A stretch of 64,000 nucleotides of DNA, from NCBI GenBank assembly GCA_944384195.1, contig CALWSK010000001.1, positions 1 through 64,000 of the forward strand. Reading direction: 5' to 3'. The DNA is from an uncultured Clostridia bacterium. GTDB lineage: Bacteria > Bacillota > Clostridia > Lachnospirales > CAG-274. Below the pieces are notes generated by a model. The model made no database searches. It was not told where the DNA came from and saw only the letters and a list, made by a program, of their open reading frames with translations. Every line of letters starts with the position of its first letter. Position 1 is the first letter of the stretch. The position numbers and the translations under genes are program-made. Shown one piece after another: positions 8,601 through 18,944 of the stretch.

Positions 8601-9425
8601 TTATTTTGTTATTTCATTTATAATATTTTCAAATTGTTTTTTTATTTCTGCTTCACATTGTTCAAGTCCGCCTTTATATATATTAGCAAGACCTTTTGTA
8701 GTAGGAAGTTCTGCAAGCAATTTTAAGTCATTATCTTTTAATAATTTTTCTATTTCATCTCTATCATAAATTTCTATTTTTTCATTACAATGCGGGCATA
8801 AAATATAACTCATATTTTCTACAATACCATATATTTTAACATTCATTTTCTTAGCCATATTTATAGATTTTGTAACTATCATAGAAACCATACTTTGAGG
8901 CACAGATACTATAATAAGCCCAGATAAAGGAATAGTCTGCATTATAGTAAGTGTTACATCTCCAGTTCCTGGAGGCATATCTATTACAAGATAATCAAGC
9001 TCTCCCCAAAGAACATCTTCCCAAAACTGAGAAACACACTTGCTTAATATACTACCTCTCCATATAACGGGTTGATTTTCATCATCTAGCATAAGATTTA
9101 AAGATATAAGCTTAATACCATCTTCTGTTTCCGCTGGTATTATCTTATTATCTGGTGTACCCGCCACACAAACATCTTTTCCAAGCCCTAAAAGCCTTGC
9201 TACGCTAGGTCCTGTTATATCTGCGTCTAATACCCCTACTTTATATCCTTTGCTAGCTAACTCTCTTGCAAGAGTAACAGAAACAGTGCTCTTCCCAACG
9301 CCACCTTTTCCACTCATAACTCCTATAACGTTTTTGATTTTGCTATTAGGATTTATTTTAATTAAACAACTTTGTTTAGATTTATCACAATTATTTTTCA
9401 TACTACAAGAATTACAATCTCCCAT
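8601..9425 (-). CDS. mrp: Mrp/NBP35-family P-loop Fe-S cluster carrier
   Basis: 274 residues. The N-terminus carries a cysteine cluster (CNSCSMKNNC, then KQSC), followed by the deviant Walker A GKGGVGKST, the switch region VLDADITGPS, PPGTGDVTLT, and the CPHC pair near residue 200 that bridges a 4Fe-4S cluster in the dimer. These features are those of ApbC/Mrp carriers, which pass clusters to target enzymes. Context fits, since the isc system is just downstream. Transcribed from the promoter at 9491-9463; the ATG follows AAGGAGATG. Confidence 0.93.
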   Translation of the reverse strand: MGDCNSCSMKNNCDKSKQSCLIKINPNSKIKNVIGVMSGKGGVGKSTVSVTLARELASKGYKVGVLDADITGPSVARLLGLGKDVCVAGTPDNKIIPAETEDGIKLISLNLMLDDENQPVIWRGSILSKCVSQFWEDVLWGELDYLVIDMPPGTGDVTLTIMQTIPLSGLIIVSVPQSMVSMIVTKSINMAKKMNVKIYGIVENMSYILCPHCNEKIEIYDRDEIEKLLKDNDLKLLAELPTTKGLANIYKGGLEQCEAEIKKQFENIINEITK

Positions 9426-9462
9426 TGTATCATCTCCTTATAAGTTTAAATTTTCCATTTAT

Positions 9463-9491
9463 ATAATAGCAAAAAGAAAATATTTTGTCAA
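9463..9491 (-). promoter_or_regulatory. SigA promoter for mrp-proB
   Basis: Minus strand TTGACA (9491-9486), 17-base spacer, TATTAT (9468-9463), about 30 bases before the mrp start site region. Confidence 0.75.
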
Positions 9492-9516
9492 ATAATAGCT
9501 AATCTAAAAACTTGTA

Positions 9517-9545
9517 TTGAAAACTTAATAAAAATATCTTATAAT
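9517..9545 (+). promoter_or_regulatory. SigA promoter for the MBOAT pair
   Basis: TTGAAA (9517-9522), 17-base spacer and perfect TATAAT (9540-9545), with the start codon about 30 bases downstream. Divergent from the mrp promoter. Confidence 0.8.
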
Positions 9546-9573
9546 TATAAAAAATATTACTAAGAGGTGATCT

Positions 9574-11025
9574 ATGCTTTTTAATTCTTTAAATTTTATA
9601 ATTTTTTTATTTATTACTTTAGGACTATACTATTTACTACCTCATAAATTAAGATGGTATCTCTTATTAGTAGCTAGCTTCGTTTTTTATATGGCTTGGA
9701 GAGTAGAATTTATCTTTCTTATTCTGTTTTCTAGCTTTTTTAACTATTTTATAGCCATATTAATAGAAAAATACAATTTATACAAAAAACCTATTTTAAC
9801 CTTAGGAATATTTATAAATTTTTCCTTGCTTTTTATCTTTAAATATAGTATATTTATAAACCATTCTTTTATGGAAATATATAAATTTTTAAATATTCCA
9901 TACCCTATAAAAGACTTTGACATAATATTACCTATGGGAATATCTTTTTATACTTTTCAGGCTACTAGCTATATAATAGACGTATATAGAAGTACATATA
10001 AAGCAGAAAGAAATATATTAAAACTTAGCCTTTATATTATGTTTTTTCCACAACTTGTGGCAGGACCTATAGAGCGAGCAGATAGACTATTAAATCAACT
10101 TTTCCAAAAACATAAGTTTGATATAGATAATATCTGTTTAGGAACTAAAATAATGATTATAGGCTATTTTAAAAAAATTGTTATAGCAGATAGAGTAGCT
10201 ATATTAGTAAACACAGTATATAATAATCCTTTAGAATATAGTGGGCTTTCTTTTATTATTGCCACTTTCTTTTTTGCCATTCAGCTATATTGTGATTTTA
10301 GTGGATATTCTGATATAGCTATTGGTTGCGCTAAACTTTTTGGAATAAATCTTATGCAGAATTTTAAAAGTCCTTATTTTTCTAAATCTGTAAAAGAATT
10401 TTGGACAAGATGGCATATTTCGTTATCTAGTTGGTTTAAAGATTATTTATATATACCTTTAGGAGGAAATAAAAAAGGTACTATAAGAACTTATATAAAT
10501 CTTATGATTACATTTTTAGCAAGCGGTCTTTGGCACGGTGCCAACTGGACTTTTGTTATTTGGGGAGCGCTAAATGGATTTTATCAAATAATAGGATCTG
10601 TAAAAAATAAAACTTTATCTAAATTAAAAATAAATTTAAAATCAAATATAGTAGAGTTTTTTAAAATTTTAATAACTTTTAGTCTTATATGTTTTTCTCT
10701 TATATTCTTTAGAGCTAATACGGTTTCTGATGCATTTTTTATTGTATCAAATCTATTTTCCGATATATCAAATATTTTTAATATTCAATATCTTTATGAT
10801 ATATCAAAAACTTTAGGACTTAATATATTTGAAATTTTAATTATATCTTGTTGTATATTATTATTATTTTTTATAGAACTCTTTGAAAAAAATAATAGAA
10901 TATATATTTCTTTAGATAAAAAACCTTTTATTTTAAGATTTGCTTTTTATTATATATTAGTAATTATAATTATTTCTATGGGGGTGTTTAATAATGCAGG
11001 ACAATTTATCTACTTCCAGTTTTAA
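9574..11025 (+). CDS. MBOAT-family membrane O-acyltransferase
   Basis: A 483-residue polytopic membrane protein of the DltB/AlgI/PatB class, which moves acyl groups (acetate or D-alanine) across the membrane onto cell-envelope polymers. Visible: N-terminal SLNFIIFLF and YYLLPHKLRWYLLL, PMGISFYTFQATSYIIDVYR, FFPQLVAGPIERA, YCDFSGYSDIAIG, FWTRWHISLSSWFKDYLYIPLGG, and the conserved His in SGLWHGANWTFVIWG. About ten membrane segments. The next gene overlaps its end by 32 bases and supplies the extracytoplasmic partner. No acyl-carrier gene is nearby, so an AlgI-like acetyltransferase is more likely than DltB. Confidence 0.9.
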   Translation: MLFNSLNFIIFLFITLGLYYLLPHKLRWYLLLVASFVFYMAWRVEFIFLILFSSFFNYFIAILIEKYNLYKKPILTLGIFINFSLLFIFKYSIFINHSFMEIYKFLNIPYPIKDFDIILPMGISFYTFQATSYIIDVYRSTYKAERNILKLSLYIMFFPQLVAGPIERADRLLNQLFQKHKFDIDNICLGTKIMIIGYFKKIVIADRVAILVNTVYNNPLEYSGLSFIIATFFFAIQLYCDFSGYSDIAIGCAKLFGINLMQNFKSPYFSKSVKEFWTRWHISLSSWFKDYLYIPLGGNKKGTIRTYINLMITFLASGLWHGANWTFVIWGALNGFYQIIGSVKNKTLSKLKINLKSNIVEFFKILITFSLICFSLIFFRANTVSDAFFIVSNLFSDISNIFNIQYLYDISKTLGLNIFEILIISCCILLLFFIELFEKNNRIYISLDKKPFILRFAFYYILVIIIISMGVFNNAGQFIYFQF

Positions 11026-12046
11026 AAAATATTCTCTCTTTCTGCTAAAAGTTTTACTTTTTCTAATTACATTATTTCCTACAATTATATTTATAGGTAA
11101 TACTTATTCTAAAGCTAGCACAGAAAATATAATAAACGGCTTTAATAAACAAAGATTTGAAGATTTTTATAAACTTCCCAAAAATAGTTTAGATATGGTT
11201 TTTTTAGGCTCATCACATTCTTACTGCACATTTAATCCAGAAATATTTGATGAAACATTAAATACTAGTAGCTTTCAAATGGGTATGCCCCTACAACATC
11301 CAGATTCTACTTATTATACTTTAAAAGAAGTTTTAAACTATCAAAAACCAAAAATTGTTGTTATGGAAGTTTATTGGGATTTATTAAAAAATGATTTTGA
11401 ATTTAACCAAGTAAAAACTTTATTTCAAGTTTTAAAAAATCCTAGTTTAAAACAAGAATATATAATAAAAGATTTTCCATTATCAGAAAAACTAAAATAT
11501 AGCATAAATATTCTAAAATATCAAAATGATTACTTTGCATATAAAGGAAATGAAATAAGCCAAAAAATAAAAAATAAATTTAATCTAAAAGATAAAGTAA
11601 TAGAAAAACAAAAAGGAACAGAAAAATACTTATCAAAAGGTTATGTATATTGTGATTATAATATGTTAGATAGTGAATATAACAAAACAAACCAATTTAA
11701 AAATCTAGATGGAAAAAATTTTGTTCTATCTAAAGTACAAAAGGAATTCTTAGAAAAAATTATATCTCTATGTAAAGATAATAATATAAAACTAATTTTT
11801 GTTACAGCACCTATTGCTAATGTATCTATAGACTATATAAAAAACTATGACTTAATTCATAACCAAATACAACAATTTGCTAATCAATATAACATTTCAT
11901 ATATAGATTATAACATTATAAATAAAAATGAAAATCTACTTACAAATCAAAATTTTAGAGATGATGCTCATCTTAATGATAGCGGAGTTAAAATAATATC
12001 TAATCACTTCCTAAATATACTAAAAGAAATGAATATTTTACAATAA
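10994..12046 (+). CDS. DltD/AlgX-like SGNH-type partner of the O-acyltransferase
   Basis: 350 residues. One N-terminal membrane anchor (LFLLKVLLFLITLFPTIIFIG) leads to an extracytoplasmic domain. The nucleophile block is visible as MVFLGSSHSYCTFNPE and the C-terminal catalytic Asp-His pair as FRDDAHLNDSG. These are the SGNH/DUF1574-type elements found in proteins that work with MBOAT acyltransferases, accepting the acyl group outside the membrane. Translation starts inside the MBOAT gene after GGGGGTG, so the two are coupled. No terminator is obvious; the 290 bases up to the cold-shock gene contain only a small AATAACA/TGTTATT hairpin at about 12063. Confidence 0.82.
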   Translation: MQDNLSTSSFKKYSLFLLKVLLFLITLFPTIIFIGNTYSKASTENIINGFNKQRFEDFYKLPKNSLDMVFLGSSHSYCTFNPEIFDETLNTSSFQMGMPLQHPDSTYYTLKEVLNYQKPKIVVMEVYWDLLKNDFEFNQVKTLFQVLKNPSLKQEYIIKDFPLSEKLKYSINILKYQNDYFAYKGNEISQKIKNKFNLKDKVIEKQKGTEKYLSKGYVYCDYNMLDSEYNKTNQFKNLDGKNFVLSKVQKEFLEKIISLCKDNNIKLIFVTAPIANVSIDYIKNYDLIHNQIQQFANQYNISYIDYNIINKNENLLTNQNFRDDAHLNDSGVKIISNHFLNILKEMNILQ

Positions 12047-12338
12047 AAATGGTTGACTTTAAATAACATTCGTGTTATTATTAAGATAAATTTTATAGTT
12101 TTTATTAACTCAAGTTTTATATTTTTTTATTAAATTTTTATTATTACATTTAACTAGGATTTATATTTATTTATCCTTTTAATATATTTTTATATCTACC
12201 TTTAAAAGTATTAAATGTCATATTCAGTTACTATTTGTAACTTAAAATTTATTAATTAATAGTCTTTTAGATTTACAAAACTTGGAAATAATGTTAATAT
12301 TCTCTATATAGTTATTTCTTAATTTTAGGAGGTTCTTT

Positions 12339-12539
12339 ATGAAAAATGGTACTGTAAAATGGTTTAATGCTGAAAAAGGTTTTGGATTTATTAGTGTAGA
12401 AGGTGAAAATGATGTTTTTGTTCATTTTTCTGCTATAAATTCTCAAGGTTACAAAACACTTGAAGAAGGACAAAAAGTTCAGTTTGAAATTGTTGAAGGA
12501 GAAAAAGGTGCTCAAGCATCTAATGTTTCCATTTTATAA
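12339..12539 (+). CDS. Cold-shock protein (CspA family)
   Basis: 66 residues: a single OB-fold RNA chaperone. RNP1 is visible as KGFGFISV and RNP2 as DVFVHFSAI, with [14 protein letters not shown] at the start. The long AT-rich leader between 12047 and 12338 would be the usual cold-shock 5' untranslated region. AGGAGG is eight bases before the ATG, and a strong terminator follows. The name cspA versus cspB cannot be decided from one copy. Confidence 0.96.
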   Translation: MKNGTVKWFNAEKGFGFISVEGENDVFVHFSAINSQGYKTLEEGQKVQFEIVEGEKGAQASNVSIL

Positions 12540-12556
12540 ATAAAAAATTATTTTTT

Positions 12557-12582
12557 AAAAAAGCCCTTAAGGGCTTTTTTAT
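12557..12582. terminator. Bidirectional terminator between the cold-shock and EFR1 genes
   Basis: AAAAAAGCCCTT directly followed by AAGGGCTTTTTT: a symmetric stem with U-runs on both strands, placed between two converging genes. Confidence 0.9.
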
Positions 12583-12584
12583 AT

Positions 12585-13313
12585 TTATATATATCTATTA
12601 ATCATATATCTGTTTCTATTTTCCGTAGCTTTTCCATATTGAATAGCTTGTTTAGGGCATTCATTAATACAACGTAAACATTGATAACACAATTTCTTAT
12701 TCCATATAGGTTTTTTATCTATAAGTTGAATAGCAGATATTATACAATTTTTAACACATAAACCACATCCATTACATTTATCAATAACATAAAATTTTCT
12801 AGTAGTTCTTGCAAATTTATTAAATCCAAAATTAAAAATAGTAGATTTTAATTTTGAGAATTTGCCTTCTTCTATATCATAAACTTTATTTTTATTTAAA
12901 ATATCAGTAGAAATTGTTTTAATTTTATTATAGGCATTATTTATCTTGTTATTTATAATTCTATCTTCATCTATATCTGTTCCTATAATATAATTATTTG
13001 GCATAATTAAACTATAACTACTATCTAAATGATAAATCTTAGAAAATCTTTTCATGGCTAGTCCAGCTTCTTCACCACAAGTACATATGCCAAAAGTAAA
13101 TATATTAATATTTTCTAATTTTTTAGCAAAATTTAATACTGGTTCTGGAGCTCCCCAAGCATAAATCGGAAATATAAAACCTATTTGTTTTTCATCTTTA
13201 ATATTAGGGATTTCTTCAAATTCCATAATATTATAAGCTTTATCAAAAGTTAATTCTGCAATCTGTTTTGCAACCCATTTTGAGTTACCTGTTCCTGAAA
13301 AATAAAAAATCAC
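12585..13313 (-). CDS. EFR1-family ferredoxin-flavodoxin protein
   Basis: 242 residues from the GTG at 13313, which has GAGG nine bases upstream; the longer reading to 13361 lacks a ribosome site and would put residues before the flavodoxin strand. The N-terminal flavodoxin fold begins VIFYFSGTGNSKWVAKQI. The C-terminus holds two 4Fe-4S motifs, CNGCGLCVKNC and CYQCLRCINECP. Such EFR1 proteins are typical of anaerobic Firmicutes and are thought to be small redox carriers; the physiological partner is unknown. Single-gene unit converging on the cold-shock gene. Confidence 0.88.
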   Translation of the reverse strand: MIFYFSGTGNSKWVAKQIAELTFDKAYNIMEFEEIPNIKDEKQIGFIFPIYAWGAPEPVLNFAKKLENINIFTFGICTCGEEAGLAMKRFSKIYHLDSSYSLIMPNNYIIGTDIDEDRIINNKINNAYNKIKTISTDILNKNKVYDIEEGKFSKLKSTIFNFGFNKFARTTRKFYVIDKCNGCGLCVKNCIISAIQLIDKKPIWNKKLCYQCLRCINECPKQAIQYGKATENRNRYMINRYI

Positions 13314-13534
13314 TGTATAAAACCTCTTTCTTGCTATAAATCTTAATTTTAAGATTATCATATTAATAAAATATAAAATTTTTAATTCAAATATAAATAA
13401 TACTTACATATATACTTTAAAAAATTTAGTTTTAAAACTCTATTAGACATATATTTATATATACATAAATCTTCTCAATATATTAATAAATTATCTAAAT
13501 AAAAATTTAAATTAGAATATTTAATTTTATAAAA

Positions 13535-13576
13535 AAGTTGTATACTATTTTTTATCAATAATAATAGTATACAACC
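13535..13576 (-). terminator. Terminator of the M60 protease gene
   Basis: Minus strand GTTGTATACTA, AT-rich loop, TAGTATACAAC, then TTTTTT. The same stem sequence recurs at the thioesterase terminator (44856-44915). Confidence 0.8.
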
Positions 13577-13606
13577 TTTTAAATTTAACAATATAGAAAT
13601 TTTTAA

Positions 13607-16600
13607 TTATCTAATGTATAATTCCCCAAGATAATATTCTAACATTGCTTTAGAATTTTTCATTTGCTCATCTGTACTATTTACATTTTTTAAAACATTT
13701 TTAGCATTTTCTAATTCTTTTGTAAAGTTTTCCCATCTTTTTTCTATATGATTTGTTGCTCCAACCATATCTTTAGTTATAGTTTCCGCATACTCTACTA
13801 ATTCTTTAAGTTCTTTTCTCACTTGAGTTTCTGTTACTTCTTCTTTAAGATATAATTCACTAATAACATATTCTAACATTACTTTAGAATTTTTCATTTG
13901 CTCGTCTGTACTATTTACATCTTTTAAAACATTTTTAGCATTTTCTAATTCTTTTGTAAAGTTTTCCCATCTTTTTTCTATATGATTTGTTGCTCCAACC
14001 ATATCTTTAGTTATAGTTTCCGCATACTCTACTAATTCTTTAAGTTCTTTTCTCACTTGAGTTTCTGTTACTTCTTCTTTAAGATATAATTCACTAATAA
14101 CATATTCTAACATTACTTTAGAATTTTTCATTTGCTCGTCTGTACTATTTACATCTTTTAAAACATTTTTAGCATTTTCTAATTCTTTTGTAAAGTTTTC
14201 CCATCTTTTTTCTATATGATTTGTTGCTCCAACCATATCTTTAGTTATAGTTTCCGCATACTCTACTAACTTTTTAAGATCTTTTCTTACTTCAGTTTCT
14301 ACTACTTCTTCTTTAGGATTTACAAAATGTAATTTTGTATCTCCCCAACTTGCATGATCTGAACCATTTCCATTTCCACCATCAGTAACAACAAGTTTTA
14401 ATTCTTTAGCACCATTTATATCTACTTCAACATATTTTTGTTCATCTGTAGAGTTCATTAAACCACTATCAAACTTTTTAACTCCATCTACATAAACTTC
14501 AAAACTTACAGAACCTATACTACCATACATTTGTCTATCCACACCAACATAAGATGTAAAATAAGCAAAATCTTTATCTGTTAAATCATAAGTTATTGTT
14601 GAAGTTGAATGAGCACCTATTCCCTTTTCATAAACAACTCCTTTTCCATCACTACCTGTTAATCTTAAAGGATTATAACTAGTAGCTTTGTCTTTAACAG
14701 GTTCAACATATCCATTTTGAGTTGAAACCCAATCATATTCTGTTAAATATTTATAATCTTTCATGTCAACTACTGCAACATTTCTAGTTTTTATAACTTG
14801 ATTTCCATCATTATCTGTAACTTTATATGTTATATCATATTTACCAACCTTATTAAAGTCTACATCTCCACTAACTTCGACTTTATCAGTAATATCTCCA
14901 TCTTGTGGGTCTATCGCTGTAAAAGCTTGATTTAAATCAATTTTTTCACCAACTTTAGTAGATATTGATCTTGGTATAGTTAAAATTGGATCATCACTAT
15001 TTGTTATAAGCTTAGCTTCTCCCCAGCTACCATGATCTGAAGCATTTCCGTTAGATGCATCATTTATTATTAATTCTAACTTTTTAACACCACTAATAGG
15101 CACTCTAACCTTTTTAGCCTCACTATTATAGTTCATAACTCCACTATTATATATTTCTTTACCATCTGCTAATATTTTGAATATTATACTAGATCTATCT
15201 TGTTCTGATATATTTTTATCTACACCTATATAAGTTTCAAAATATTCATAATTCTGATCTGTTAAATCATAAACTATTTCTGAATTAGCGTGAGTTCCTA
15301 TACCCTTTTTAAATGAAGTGTTTGATCCATTTATAGTTAATTTAATATCTCTATTTGTTGAAGAACTATCTTTATTTACTGTTCCATAATCTGTCCTAGC
15401 ACTTTCCCAAAATAAATCAGTTATATATACATAATCAGTTACAACTTCAACGTTTAATGTTTTTTGTGAAGTAAAATTATCATCTGTAACAGTATATGTT
15501 ACTTGATAATTGCCTTTTTTATTAGTATCTACACTACCATCTATTTTTATAAATTCACTTATATTTTCACCTTTATAATTATAAGCCTCTACAATATCTT
15601 TAGGATCAAAGTTTTGACCTAATTTTAATGTTAAATTATTTTGTGAAAGTCTTAAGGTTGGAGCATATGAACTGAACTCAACAGCTTTACCCTCGTTTAA
15701 TTTTTTATCAAAAGGAACAACTTTATAAGTTACATTTTCATCAAGTGTTGTAGATTTATCTACAAAGCTATTTGTAGAAGTAAAGGCTATAACTTCACCA
15801 TTTTTATAAATCTCATAACCTAAAACATCGCCTTTACAACTATCATCTACATTAAAAGATAATTTAATATTATCACCCTGTTTAGATTTTATAACTTGTA
15901 AATTAGGATCATTTTTAAATCCTTCACCTGTATATTTTATAAATTCATAATTTGAATACCAAATTTTCTTTTCTGGTTTTTGATATTTTTTAGTAAATTC
16001 TTTTGTATTTTCAGATACTGGGAACCCATGTCTTTCAAAAAATTCTGAAAGATCTAATTCTAATGCCATACTAGAATAATAAACCATTTTATCTAATTTA
16101 TCATTTTCATCTTTTACTCTAATATCATTTTCCCTATATATACCATTAAGTTTACCCCAATAACCTGGATATACCATTTCTAATTGCCAAAACGGTGCTA
16201 TTTTTTCAAATAAACCACCATCTGTATATTTATTATTATCTAATTTTATTATATTTTTATATACTTCACTTTCAAAAGGTATTCTTTCGTCTAAAGTGCC
16301 ATATTTATAAGAAACATATTGTGGTAACATATTATTAAGAACTTCACTAATAGTTAATGCGTCTATATCTGTATTATGTCCTATTTCGTGATTAATCCCC
16401 CAGCCATTAACACTAGTTAATAAGCTTGACATAACATCTTTTTGAACTCCTATATGATTACCTGCTGCATACATATATCCATAAGGCTGTGCTAGTCTTA
16501 TATTTTGTCTAGAATATTTAATATCATGTTTTTCACTTCTACCATCTAGTCCTAAATAATCAAATAACATTTTTAAATGATCATTATACATTTTTACTGT

Positions 16601-18145
16601 TTGAGATGGTTTAAATCCTTGATTAATATATGTTTCATAAGCACCACCCGTAGTAACTGTTAATACCATATGATCTGAAACAATTTCAACTACATCAATC
16701 ATTTTTCTATCCATAACATTCGGATTTTTAGCAGCATCTTCATCTACTTTCTTTTTATAATCTTTTAAAAATTGTAAAAAGTCTTCTTCGTTAGTATTTT
16801 TATCATATATAGGAAACTTTTGAACACCTTTTGCAAATCTTAACGTAGGAGCTTTTCCTTGTTGTTCTGGTGTATATGGATTTATTATATAAATAGGTCC
16901 ACCAGGTGTTACACTATGTCCATACCATTTATCTTGTTCTACCTTAGGAACAACTATATCATTTCTCCCTGGTTTTAATTGTACTGTTCTTGCCCAACTA
17001 GACCAACTCCCCTCTTGTTGAGAAAATAATAAAGAAGGAACTGGTTTTCCAGGTTCAACATCTACATATACTGTAATAGTATCTCCAGGTAAAGCTAAAA
17101 TACCAGTTGGTTGATGATTATTACCAAAACGCATTTTTAAATTATTCCAAGAGTGAGCATCTCTATCACCTTGTTGTTCTGCTACAACTGTTTTAATATC
17201 TTTAATTTGATCTAAAATAATGTCTTTAGCATCTTCTATATATGGTACAAATAATTGATATAAAGGATGATTTTTTGTCTCTTTTTCTAATTCCTCTATT
17301 TTATCAAGAGAATTAAACTCTGGATTTAATTCAGTCATAGCATAGCTTGTAAATAACCTCTTAACCTTATCTTTAGTTTTATCTTCCTTGTAAAGCATTA
17401 TTTCAGATGCCGAAGCCCAATCTTGGTCAGCTTTTTTAAATACAAATTTTAATCTTTTAAATTTTGTAGGTTCAAATTTAATTTCTACTAAGTCAGCAAC
17501 AGAACCACTATAATTTCCGCTAGTTACTAGTTCAAAATCATTACCATTATCAGATAAAGAAGAATAAATTTCTAATTCCTTAGCAAATCCCTTACCTCTA
17601 GCACCATCTCTTCTAGCAGCATAAACTATTCTATCAAGCTCTGTTACTTCATCTAAAGTAATAACAACTTCATTTGTAAAACTGTTAGAATTAGGTTTAC
17701 CTGTTTCCCAATGAGTATTTAAATTACCATCTATAGCTTTATTAAGCTGAGAATTAGGATAATGCCCACCATTATTACTAATAGATTTTATTTTAGAATT
17801 TTCTAATTTAAATAACTTATTATATTCATTAATTTTTTCATTATTTTGTAAATCAAATCTAGTTATAACAGCATTTTTAGATTGTTGTATTGATAATAAA
17901 CTAATACCATTATTAATTACTGCAGAATTATCTTCCTTTAACCCCCTTGCATTTTCAACTATTCTGTAATCTCTATGTTTATGTGATTTATCTGTGTTTT
18001 CTGTATTATTATACAAGTAATTATCTGGATTGATTAATACCTCATCTTCACTTGGTTCTTCACCAAAAACACTTACTAAACCTAAAGGACTACTAGCCAA
18101 TATTGTTGCCATAGTCATTATAGCTATTCTCTTTTTATATAACAT
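13607..18145 (-). CDS. Secreted M60-family zinc metalloprotease (mucinase type), multidomain
   Basis: 1512 residues with a signal peptide (KKRIAIMTMATILASSPLG). Domain order: a galactose-binding F5/8C-like domain at about 110-255 (AIDGNLNTHWETG), then the M60/enhancin-like catalytic region at about 330-720 with the zinc motif HEIGH at 586-590 and E following, an Ig-like linker, an NPCBM domain at about 905-1045 (GIGTHANSEI), a second Ig-like linker, a second NPCBM domain at about 1133-1270 (GIGAHSTSTI), and three FIVAR-type helical repeats of 78 residues. Clostridial M60 proteases cut mucin-type O-glycoproteins. There is no LPxTG motif or anchor at the end (stops at GELYIR), so it is probably released or held by its repeats. 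Transcribed alone from a SigA promoter. Confidence 0.9.
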   Translation of the reverse strand: MLYKKRIAIMTMATILASSPLGLVSVFGEEPSEDEVLINPDNYLYNNTENTDKSHKHRDYRIVENARGLKEDNSAVINNGISLLSIQQSKNAVITRFDLQNNEKINEYNKLFKLENSKIKSISNNGGHYPNSQLNKAIDGNLNTHWETGKPNSNSFTNEVVITLDEVTELDRIVYAARRDGARGKGFAKELEIYSSLSDNGNDFELVTSGNYSGSVADLVEIKFEPTKFKRLKFVFKKADQDWASASEIMLYKEDKTKDKVKRLFTSYAMTELNPEFNSLDKIEELEKETKNHPLYQLFVPYIEDAKDIILDQIKDIKTVVAEQQGDRDAHSWNNLKMRFGNNHQPTGILALPGDTITVYVDVEPGKPVPSLLFSQQEGSWSSWARTVQLKPGRNDIVVPKVEQDKWYGHSVTPGGPIYIINPYTPEQQGKAPTLRFAKGVQKFPIYDKNTNEEDFLQFLKDYKKKVDEDAAKNPNVMDRKMIDVVEIVSDHMVLTVTTGGAYETYINQGFKPSQTVKMYNDHLKMLFDYLGLDGRSEKHDIKYSRQNIRLAQPYGYMYAAGNHIGVQKDVMSSLLTSVNGWGINHEIGHNTDIDALTISEVLNNMLPQYVSYKYGTLDERIPFESEVYKNIIKLDNNKYTDGGLFEKIAPFWQLEMVYPGYWGKLNGIYRENDIRVKDENDKLDKMVYYSSMALELDLSEFFERHGFPVSENTKEFTKKYQKPEKKIWYSNYEFIKYTGEGFKNDPNLQVIKSKQGDNIKLSFNVDDSCKGDVLGYEIYKNGEVIAFTSTNSFVDKSTTLDENVTYKVVPFDKKLNEGKAVEFSSYAPTLRLSQNNLTLKLGQNFDPKDIVEAYNYKGENISEFIKIDGSVDTNKKGNYQVTYTVTDDNFTSQKTLNVEVVTDYVYITDLFWESARTDYGTVNKDSSSTNRDIKLTINGSNTSFKKGIGTHANSEIVYDLTDQNYEYFETYIGVDKNISEQDRSSIIFKILADGKEIYNSGVMNYNSEAKKVRVPISGVKKLELIINDASNGNASDHGSWGEAKLITNSDDPILTIPRSISTKVGEKIDLNQAFTAIDPQDGDITDKVEVSGDVDFNKVGKYDITYKVTDNDGNQVIKTRNVAVVDMKDYKYLTEYDWVSTQNGYVEPVKDKATSYNPLRLTGSDGKGVVYEKGIGAHSTSTITYDLTDKDFAYFTSYVGVDRQMYGSIGSVSFEVYVDGVKKFDSGLMNSTDEQKYVEVDINGAKELKLVVTDGGNGNGSDHASWGDTKLHFVNPKEEVVETEVRKDLKKLVEYAETITKDMVGATNHIEKRWENFTKELENAKNVLKDVNSTDEQMKNSKVMLEYVISELYLKEEVTETQVRKELKELVEYAETITKDMVGATNHIEKRWENFTKELENAKNVLKDVNSTDEQMKNSKVMLEYVISELYLKEEVTETQVRKELKELVEYAETITKDMVGATNHIEKRWENFTKELENAKNVLKNVNSTDEQMKNSKAMLEYYLGELYIR
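13610..14311 (-). repeat. Three tandem 234-bp FIVAR repeats in the M60 protease gene
   Basis: The same phase recurs exactly 234 bases apart (for example 13831 and 14065). The units are almost identical at DNA level, encoding VRKELKELVEYAETITKDM and so on; only a handful of codons differ. This implies recent duplication or gene conversion and possible copy-number change. Confidence 0.9.
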
Positions 18146-18180
18146 TTAATATTCCCCCAATCTATTTAATGTATATTAAT

Positions 18181-18210
18181 AGTATAACATAATAAATTAC
18201 ATTAGGTCAA
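18181..18210 (-). promoter_or_regulatory. SigA promoter of the M60 protease
   Basis: Minus strand TTGACC (18210-18205), 18-base spacer, TATACT (18186-18181), and a GGGGGAA ribosome site before the ATG at 18145. The rest of the gap up to 18454 is AT-rich and shows nothing else. Confidence 0.7.
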
Positions 18211-18944
18211 TATATTTACTGTATAAATTTTACCAAAATTATCTATAATTTTAATATTATAAATTAAAATTTAAACAATTTATATAAAAATAAAGTCACT
18301 TTTTTAGTAAAAATACCCAATCGTATATAAATAATTTTAATCCTATATTTATAATATTAAAGTCAAAATAATTATTATGTTTTTATAATTTATTTTAGTA
18401 CTATTTTATTTTTTAATATCATAATAACAATATTTTATTTTCTTGAAAATAACTTTAAGTATTTACTTTTTTATTTTTCATATTATTTAATATTATTAAT
18501 AAATATTTATATATTTCTTCTTTTGTTAATTTTTCTTTATATATATTTTTTATATTTTTAGTATACATATCTTGCTTTGGATCATTTAAAGAAGTTGCAT
18601 TTTTATTTTTCTCATAAAGTTCTTTATTAAGTTCACAATCATTCCCACTAGGGTCAACATAATAAACATGGTTATTAGCACAATAAGCATAAAGATTTAG
18701 CCCATCTCCCCTATATGTATCTTCTTGTGTGAACCTTGCTATAACAGGGTTATAAAACCTTGCCCTTAAGTAGTACTGACTAGTTATTGGGTCTAATTGT
18801 TCTCCATTAAACTTAAACCTATTTTTTACTGTTTCTTTTTGGCTTGTAACATTTCCCCAAGCGTCATACTCATACTCATTTAGTATACTATCATCATCTA
18901 CTATATGGGTTATACTTCCCATTTCGTCATTTGCATAATGATAA

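Noticed and set aside
7820-8623. 267-codon plus-strand ORF
   Set aside because: Lies antisense over proB and mrp, has hydrophobic low-complexity sequence typical of a shadow frame and no ribosome site; proB motifs are clear on the other strand.
13610-14311. Regularly repeated sequence that could be mistaken for a CRISPR-like array
   Set aside because: Repeats are 234 bp, contiguous without spacers, in frame and code for FIVAR helices in the M60 protease.
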